Below are positions 6,223-10,980 of a stretch of 10,980 nucleotides of DNA, in pieces. The stretch's first letter is position 1, and each line of letters starts with the position of its first letter. The translations under genes and the position numbers were made by a program. The stretch spans positions 1 through 10,980 of the forward strand of contig RFNI01000055.1 of assembly GCA_009927245.1 (NCBI GenBank), given 5' to 3'. Source of the stretch: Actinomycetota bacterium (GTDB taxonomy: Bacteria; Actinomycetota; Actinomycetes; Actinomycetales; Microbacteriaceae). The notes below the pieces were generated by a model. It searched no databases. It was given only the letters and a program-made list of their open reading frames with translations, and was not told the DNA's origin.

Positions 6223-6229
6223 TGGTGAA

Positions 6230-7711
6230 ATGACGACCAAGACCCTCAGCTACGAAGTAAAGACCTTCGGCTGCCAAATGAACGTTCACGACAGTGAACG
6301 TCTCTCAGGGCTTCTTGAGGACGCTGGCTATTCACCGGTAGAGGTTGGCAAAGATGCTGACATCTTGGTGTTCAACACCTGTGCGGTTCGTGAAAACGCG
6401 GATAACAAGCTTTACGGCAACCTGGGTCAGCTTTACGAACGTAAGTTAGAGAACCCGGACTTCCAGATTGCAGTCGGTGGTTGCTTGGCTCAGAAGGACC
6501 GCTCGACAATCATCGAGAAGGCTCCTTGGGTTGATGTGGTCTTCGGAACTCACAACATTGGTTCACTCCCAGCTCTATTGGACAGAGCACGTCACAATCA
6601 CGAGGCTCAGGTTGAAATCCTAGAGTCGCTAGATACTTTCCCAAGTGATCTCCCAACTAAACGTGATTCAACTTACGCAGCTTGGGTTTCTATCAGCGTA
6701 GGTTGCAACAACACCTGTACTTTCTGCATTGTTCCAAGCCTCAGAGGTAAAGAGAAGGATCGTAGACCTGGCGAGATTCTTGCTGAAATAAAAGCACTCG
6801 TCAGCGAAGGTGTAATTGAAATCACTCTTCTCGGGCAAAACGTAAACACCTACGGAGTTGAGTTTGGCGATAAGGGGGCTTTTGCGAAGTTGCTTCGTGC
6901 TTGTGGAGAGATTGAAGGACTGGAACGAGTTCGTTTTACCAGCCCCCATCCAGCAGCATTCACTGATGATGTAATCGCTGCGATGGCAGAAACTCACAAT
7001 GTCATGCCTCAACTGCACATGCCACTCCAGTCAGGAAGCGATCGCATTCTCAAAGAGATGAAGCGTAGCTACAGAAGTGAAAAGTATTTAGGAATTCTCG
7101 ACCGAGTTAGAAAAGCGATTCCTGATGCTGCAATCTCAACCGACATCATTGTCGGATTCCCTTCCGAAACAGAAGAGGACTTCCAAGAAACTCTTCGAGT
7201 TGTTAGAGAAGGAAGATTCGCCTTTAGCTACACATTCCAATACTCAAAGCGACCAGGAACTCCAGCAGCAGAGTTGACAGATCAACTTCCCAAGCAAGTT
7301 GTTCAGGAACGTTATGAGCGCTTACTTGAAGTTGTGAATGACATAGCTTGGCAAGAGAACAAACTTCAGATCGGTAAACGAGTAGAGGTTCTAATCGGAA
7401 ATAGTGAAGGTCGTAAAGATGACCGCACTAATCGTCTCACCGGAAGAGCTAGAGACAGCAGGCTTGTTCACATTGATTGGCCAGAAGATATCACACCACC
7501 CAGACCAGGTGATTTAGTCTGGGCAGAGGTTATTGATGCAAAGCCATACTTCCTAATTGCTGATGCTGGATCTAACCCTGATGTCAAGAGAACCAGAGCG
7601 GGAGATGCCTTCGATGCTCTGGATGCTTCTAGTTGTGCTGTTCCAGTGGCAACAACAGAAAAGCGCAAAGGCGTTATTGATCTAAGCGTTGTGCTAAAGA
7701 GCAATGACTGA
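6230..7711 (+). CDS. miaB: tRNA-2-methylthio-N6-dimethylallyladenosine synthase MiaB
   Basis: MiaB is a radical-SAM enzyme that adds a methylthio group to i6A at position 37 of tRNAs reading UNN codons, using two [4Fe-4S] clusters. The N-terminal UPF0004 domain has cysteines at residues 15 (TFGCQMN), 51 (FNTCAVRE) and 85 (GGCLAQ) for the auxiliary cluster. The radical-SAM motif CNNTCTFC is at residues 159–166, within the MiaB-typical SVGCNNTCTFCIVPSLRG. PHPAAFTDDV, QSGSDRILK and FQYSKRPGTPA are family landmarks, and a C-terminal TRAM RNA-binding domain follows, including RLTGRARDSRLVH. At 493 residues it is the usual actinobacterial length, with no frame damage. It overlaps miaA by 8 bases, so the two enzymes acting one after the other on the same nucleotide are made together. 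Confidence 0.96.
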   Translation: MTTKTLSYEVKTFGCQMNVHDSERLSGLLEDAGYSPVEVGKDADILVFNTCAVRENADNKLYGNLGQLYERKLENPDFQIAVGGCLAQKDRSTIIEKAPWVDVVFGTHNIGSLPALLDRARHNHEAQVEILESLDTFPSDLPTKRDSTYAAWVSISVGCNNTCTFCIVPSLRGKEKDRRPGEILAEIKALVSEGVIEITLLGQNVNTYGVEFGDKGAFAKLLRACGEIEGLERVRFTSPHPAAFTDDVIAAMAETHNVMPQLHMPLQSGSDRILKEMKRSYRSEKYLGILDRVRKAIPDAAISTDIIVGFPSETEEDFQETLRVVREGRFAFSYTFQYSKRPGTPAAELTDQLPKQVVQERYERLLEVVNDIAWQENKLQIGKRVEVLIGNSEGRKDDRTNRLTGRARDSRLVHIDWPEDITPPRPGDLVWAEVIDAKPYFLIADAGSNPDVKRTRAGDAFDALDASSCAVPVATTEKRKGVIDLSVVLKSND

Positions 7712-8657
7712 TTTGGAAACCCCAGCGTTCCTCTGCGTTGTTGGACCGACTGGAGCAGGTAAGAGCGACCTCGCCTTACAGTTAGCTCTGCGCCTATCTG
7801 AACTGGGCCTACCCGCCGAAATCGTAAATGCTGATTCAATGCAGTGTTATCGGGGGATGGATATCGGAACTGCCAAACTTCCGCTTGAAGAACGACAGGG
7901 AATAACCCATCACCTTCTGGATTGGCTTGATGTTACAGAAGAGAGCACAGCTGCAAACTACCAAGTTGTTGCCAGAGCGAAGATCAGCGAGTTAGTTGAT
8001 TCAGGAATCCTTCCAATAGTTGTTGGTGGTTCCATGCTCTATGTCGCAGCTTTAGTGAACACATTTGAATTTCCTGGCCGGGACGAAGAGTTACGAGCCC
8101 AGCTAGAAGCTGAACTTGAAGAGTTTGGCCCTTTGTCTATGCACAAGAAGCTCTCACTACTTGATGAGGGTGCTGCAAGTCGAATTGAGCCTATGAATGG
8201 CCGAAGAATCGTGCGTGCCCTTGAGATCGTCATGATCACCGGTGAACCATTTGCTGCAGCGTTACCTGAGCAATGGGAATCTTTCCTACCGATGCTTGAA
8301 ATTGGCATTAATTCTGACCGTGAACATCTGGTTGCAAGACTCGCTAAAAGAGTTGAGAAGATGTGGGAGAGCGGATTAGTAAGCGAAGTTGAAGGGCTTA
8401 TTAGCGCTGGACTTAGAGAATCAAAGACCGCTCGTCAGGCTATTGGTTATGCCCAAGCACTTAGCCAGCTAGATGGTGAACTGTCAGAAGAAGAAGCAAT
8501 AGCTGCAACCACTCAACTAACCCAACGCTATTCCAGGAGACAAATGTCTTGGTTTAGAAGAGATTCACGAATCAACTGGTTCGACTATCAGGATGAAGAC
8601 CTCGTCGACGATGTAATGGCGTTAGTTCTTTCGAAACTAGATAAGTCGGGGAAGTAG
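7704..8657 (+). CDS. miaA: tRNA dimethylallyltransferase MiaA
   Basis: MiaA transfers a dimethylallyl group from dimethylallyl diphosphate to N6 of A37 in tRNAs, producing the i6A that MiaB then methylthiolates. The P-loop is GPTGAGKS (residues 14–21). Next come NADSMQCYRGMDIGTAK (42–58) with the general-base aspartate of the family, THHLLDW, and the GGS-x-LYV motif. Further on are NGRRIVRALE, RQAIGYAQ and the tRNA-binding TQRYSRRQMSWFRRD near the end. The length of 317 residues is normal. The start ATG lies within the last codons of miaB; there is no strong ribosome binding site, consistent with translational coupling. It ends 9 bases before dapF. Confidence 0.96.
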   Translation: MTDLETPAFLCVVGPTGAGKSDLALQLALRLSELGLPAEIVNADSMQCYRGMDIGTAKLPLEERQGITHHLLDWLDVTEESTAANYQVVARAKISELVDSGILPIVVGGSMLYVAALVNTFEFPGRDEELRAQLEAELEEFGPLSMHKKLSLLDEGAASRIEPMNGRRIVRALEIVMITGEPFAAALPEQWESFLPMLEIGINSDREHLVARLAKRVEKMWESGLVSEVEGLISAGLRESKTARQAIGYAQALSQLDGELSEEEAIAATTQLTQRYSRRQMSWFRRDSRINWFDYQDEDLVDDVMALVLSKLDKSGK

Positions 8658-8666
8658 TCTTAAGGC

Positions 8667-9548
8667 ATGAAAACTTTAGCTTTCACCAAGGGTCAGGGAA
8701 CAGGCAATGACTTTGTTCTGTATCTAGACCTTGACGGTTCAAACGATCTGAGCGTCAGCCAGGTAGTTGAACTATGTGATCGTAGGTTTGGAATCGGCGC
8801 AGATGGCGTAATCAGAGTTGTGAAGTCTGCACATCTTGCAGAAGGCGCTCAAGCGCTAGCCGAAGAGCCAACTGCTGAGTGGTTTATGGATTATAGAAAC
8901 TCAGATGGCTCAGTCGCAGAGATGTGTGGGAATGGAATCCGAGTATTCGCTCGCTACCTCACTGAAAAAGGTCTAGTGGATTTGGTTGAAGGAAAAGTTC
9001 TCCATGTTGGTACCAGAGCTGGCGTGAAGGACATTCAAAAGAACAAAGCTGGATTTGCAGTTGACATGGGCCGTTGGAAGCCAGAGTCAAACGAATACTT
9101 AGTTAGTAGTCACGGCATCGATGTTGCTAGACCTGGTCAAGGAATCAACGTCGGTAACCCTCACGTTGTAGTCGCACTTGCTGAAGAAACTGAACTACAA
9201 AATCTTGATCTAAATCGTGAACCAAGGCTAGAGCCAAAGCCTGAAGCTGGTGCCAACATCGAGTTTGTTGTTCCTGCCGAACCTCTTGTTACCAATGGCG
9301 TTGGCAAAATTTCAATGCGTGTCTTTGAACGCGGTGTTGGTGAAACTATGTCCTGTGGAACAGGTGTTGTTGCGGCAGCACTGGCAACTAGATTGTGGGC
9401 TGGTAGTGAAGCCCCAAACCAATGGACAGTTGAAGTTCCTGGTGGAACTCTTGGAGTTCGAATGTTTCCAACTGAAGAAGGCGAACACGTTGGGTTGAGC
9501 GGTCCAGCTGAACTTAGCTTCGAAGGAACTTACGTCTTTAGGTCCTAG
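8667..9548 (+). CDS. dapF: Diaminopimelate epimerase DapF
   Basis: This cofactor-independent epimerase converts LL-diaminopimelate to the meso form used for lysine and for peptidoglycan cross-links in the cytoplasm. The N-terminus FTKGQGTGNDFVL is typical. The two active-site cysteines are present: Cys87 in EMCGNGIR and Cys230 in MSCGTGVVAA. RRFGIGADG, RNSDGS, GNPHVVV and RVFERGVGET are other family motifs. The length of 293 residues is normal for actinobacteria. It follows miaA after 9 bases, with a weak AAGG just before the ATG and a TAGTCT hexamer six bases upstream, so it may be read through from miaB–miaA, from its own leaderless promoter, or both. The 3' end overlaps a convergent methyltransferase gene by 11 bases. 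Confidence 0.96.
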   Translation: MKTLAFTKGQGTGNDFVLYLDLDGSNDLSVSQVVELCDRRFGIGADGVIRVVKSAHLAEGAQALAEEPTAEWFMDYRNSDGSVAEMCGNGIRVFARYLTEKGLVDLVEGKVLHVGTRAGVKDIQKNKAGFAVDMGRWKPESNEYLVSSHGIDVARPGQGINVGNPHVVVALAEETELQNLDLNREPRLEPKPEAGANIEFVVPAEPLVTNGVGKISMRVFERGVGETMSCGTGVVAAALATRLWAGSEAPNQWTVEVPGGTLGVRMFPTEEGEHVGLSGPAELSFEGTYVFRS

Positions 9549-10143
9549 TTACTTTCAGAATTCTGAATGTCTTCACCGAAGTCAATCTTGAAATTTCAAA
9601 GCCCGAACTGAATTCTGCTTCAAGCCACTTCTGCAATGAATCGGACCCTAGATTCTTTTGCACAACCAAGAATGCCGAACCACCTGGAGCAAGTCTTGGA
9701 ATCCAAAGCTGAAGCATCTCATGCAGCACAGCCTTACCAACCCGAATCGGTGGGTTTGACCAAATCTGATCAAACTGGACATCGTTTGGCACTTGTTCTG
9801 GTTTAGAAATTTTCAAAGAACTGACTTCAAGTGCTTCAGCATTGATTTTGGTAAGTTCCAAACTTCTCTCATTGACATCAACAGCATAGACAGTGGCCTT
9901 CGGGGAGTGAAGCGCTAGTGAAAGTGCGATTGGTCCCCAGCCACAACCCAAATCTAAAAATGTTCCTGATGGTATAGCGAGGTCTAAGTGGTCCAGGAGA
10001 ACTTGAGTGCCTTGGTCAACATGCTCTGGGCTGAAAACTGAACCAGCAGTCTTGACCTTCACCTTATGTCCTGCGAGCGTGACAGCGATCTCACGCTGTT
10101 TGAAATCGCCACCTGGAGATTCGCTGAAGTAATGTTCGGCCAC
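9538..10143 (-). CDS. Class I SAM-dependent methyltransferase, RsmC-like (MTS domain)
   Basis: This 201-residue cytoplasmic protein is a single Rossmann-fold methyltransferase. SAM-binding motif I is DLGCGWG (residues 64–70), the acidic residue after strand 2 is Asp89 (AVDVNE), and motif IV is NPPIR (130–134), the N-P-P-[FYI] type used for methylation of exocyclic amino groups. The layout matches the C-terminal half of RsmC, the 16S rRNA G1207 N2-methyltransferase; the N-terminal RsmC domain is missing, as in other short actinobacterial homologues. rRNA guanine is therefore the likely target but is inferred. The start is a GTG at 10143–10141, supported by the family-like N-terminus MAEHYFSESP. 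It is divergent from hflX (44 bases between start codons) and overlaps the dapF 3' end by 11 bases. Confidence 0.9.
   Translation of the reverse strand: MAEHYFSESPGGDFKQREIAVTLAGHKVKVKTAGSVFSPEHVDQGTQVLLDHLDLAIPSGTFLDLGCGWGPIALSLALHSPKATVYAVDVNERSLELTKINAEALEVSSLKISKPEQVPNDVQFDQIWSNPPIRVGKAVLHEMLQLWIPRLAPGGSAFLVVQKNLGSDSLQKWLEAEFSSGFEISRLTSVKTFRILKVTRT
9554..9567. repeat. Perfect 14-bp palindrome just after dapF
   Basis: TTCAGAATTCTGAA is perfectly symmetric, and two more pairs match beyond one mismatch on each side (9551–9570). It lies inside the 3' coding end of the methyltransferase (codons for FRILK) and six bases after the dapF stop. With no loop bases and no T-run it is not a normal terminator. 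It may be chance arising from the codons used. Confidence 0.5.
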
Positions 10144-10150
10144 GAGAGAA

Positions 10151-10156
10151 ACAATA
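10151..10156 (-). promoter_or_regulatory. Candidate -10 for a leaderless methyltransferase mRNA
   Basis: On the minus strand TATTGT precedes the GTG start by seven bases, with no Shine-Dalgarno between them. The same hexamer is found six bases before the GTG of the DUF3046 gene. Confidence 0.35.
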
Positions 10157-10177
10157 CTCTCTTGGGAGAACTAGTCT

Positions 10178-10183
10178 TATAAA
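10178..10183 (+). promoter_or_regulatory. Candidate -10 for hflX
   Basis: TATAAA lies four bases before the hflX ATG at 10188; the overlapping CTTATA (10176–10181) would be six bases before it. There is no Shine-Dalgarno sequence, so a leaderless message is likely. The -35 region of this promoter would overlap the -10 of the divergent methyltransferase gene. Confidence 0.35.
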
Positions 10184-10187
10184 AGTT

Positions 10188-10980
10188 ATGAGTTTAGAAG
10201 AATTCGAAGAATATCAAGAGGGTCTGGAATCTCAGTCTGCCGATGCCTTGATTGACCGTATCTTGCTTCGTGAGAAACGTGCTCAGGCTCTTGGTGTTCA
10301 AGAGAGCACTCCCAATGACTTCGATGGTGACCAACAAGACCTAGCTGACCGTGCAGCACTCAAGAGAGTCCCAGGGCTCTCAACTCAGATGCAGGACATC
10401 AGTGAAGTTGAGTATCGAGAGCTTCAGCTTGAGCGCGTAGTCCTTATTGGCATCTGGGGAGAGAACACTCTGCAGGACGCAGAGAACTCTCTTAGGGAAC
10501 TAGCTGCCCTTGCTGAGACAGCAGGCGCAGAGGTCTTAGACGGCCTCCTCCAGCGCAGATACCACCCAGACCCAGCAACCTTCCTCGGTAAGGGTAAAGC
10601 TGTTGAACTGCACGACATGGTCAAAGCCATTGGAGCAGACACAGTTATTGCTGATACCGAACTAGCTCCTTCCCAAAGAAGAGCCCTTGAGGATGTTGTA
10701 AAGGTGAAGGTCATCGATCGCACCGCCATCATTCTTGAAATCTTTGCTCAGCATGCCAAGAGCCGAGAGGGTAAAGCTCAAGTAGAGCTTGCTCAACTGG
10801 AATATCTACTCCCAAGACTTCGTGGTTGGGGTGAATCGATGTCTCGACAGGCAGGTGGTCGCGCTGCCGGTGGTGAAGGTATCGGTTCAAGAGGTCCAGG
10901 TGAACAAAGATTGAACTAGATAGACGAAGAATCAACATTCGCATGGCAAAGCTCAAGAAACAGATTGCAGCCATGAAGCC
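10188..10980 (+). CDS. hflX: GTPase HflX, N-terminal part; frameshift as sequenced and cut by right edge
   Basis: HflX is a ribosome-associated GTPase that splits stalled or stressed 70S ribosomes. The visible part is the N-terminal HflX domain: ENSLRELAALAETAGAEV, LQRRYHPDPATFLGKGK, ADTELAPSQRRALE, DRTAIILEIFAQHAKSREGK and the glycine-rich GGRAAGGEGIGSRGPGE linker. As sequenced the frame stops at 10917–10919 soon after GPGE. Restoring one A at 10903–10905 gives T-K-I-E-L-D-R-R-R-I-N-I-R, the family continuation, open to the window end (about 264 codons visible). The GTP-binding G1–G5 motifs are expected to the right. In actinobacteria hflX commonly lies between dapF and lexA, which fits. The ATG at 10188 has no ribosome binding site but a -10-like element close by. 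Confidence 0.93.

Noticed and set aside
9250..9498. Plus-strand open frame inside dapF
   Set aside because: It overlaps the well-conserved C-terminal half of DapF in another frame and has no start signal or family likeness.
1..10980. Novel defence system, mobile element, prophage, CRISPR array or tRNA gene
   Set aside because: Every gene belongs to a known, conserved actinobacterial neighbourhood. No transposase, integrase, direct-repeat array or tRNA cloverleaf was seen, and intergenic gaps are at most about 170 bases.

Overview
This is an ordinary chromosomal core region of an actinobacterium, read at what looks by eye like a moderate G+C content (roughly the mid-forties percent), low for the phylum. 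The gene order ftsK – pgsA – cinA – clgR – DUF3046 – recA – recX – miaB – miaA – dapF – methyltransferase – hflX is the conserved actinobacterial arrangement; Mycobacterium tuberculosis has the same genes in the same relative order (ftsK, pgsA3, clgR, a DUF3046 gene, recA, recX, miaB, miaA, dapF, hflX). Protein wording and the low G+C suggest a small-genome planktonic member of the Microbacteriaceae (Rhodoluna/Aquiluna-like), but the family is inference and not proven by the window.

Layout. Bases 1–3611 hold a tightly coupled run: the 3' part of ftsK (chromosome translocase at the division septum), pgsA (phospholipid synthesis) and cinA (NMN amidohydrolase), joined by TAATG stop/start junctions. 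Bases 3612–4140 hold the stress regulator gene clgR with its own structured leader, a very strong ribosome binding site and a convincing intrinsic terminator. Bases 4141–4433 hold a small DUF3046 gene whose real start is an internal GTG. Bases 4434–6191 hold recA–recX behind a good LexA (SOS) box and a long leader with a predicted hairpin. Bases 6192–9548 hold miaB–miaA–dapF (tRNA A37 modification, and the last epimerase step towards meso-diaminopimelate). A minus-strand RsmC-like methyltransferase (9538–10143) overlaps dapF tail to tail and is divergent from hflX (10188 to the right edge), whose GTPase domain lies outside the window.

The most notable thing is damage to reading frames. recA carries two single-base losses, recX one near its 3' end, and hflX one close to the window edge. 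Each is repaired by putting back one base, always beside or within a short run of the same base, and the restored protein then matches its family on both sides. The other genes look intact. The simplest explanation is base-loss errors in the sequence or assembly rather than four true mutations, but only reads can decide. A second pattern is that several genes lacking a Shine-Dalgarno sequence have a -10-like hexamer about 4–7 bases before the start codon, as expected for leaderless mRNAs, which are common in Actinobacteria.

I found no mobile element, CRISPR array, RNA gene, phage gene or unknown multi-gene system here. No stretch above 300 bases lacks a gene.
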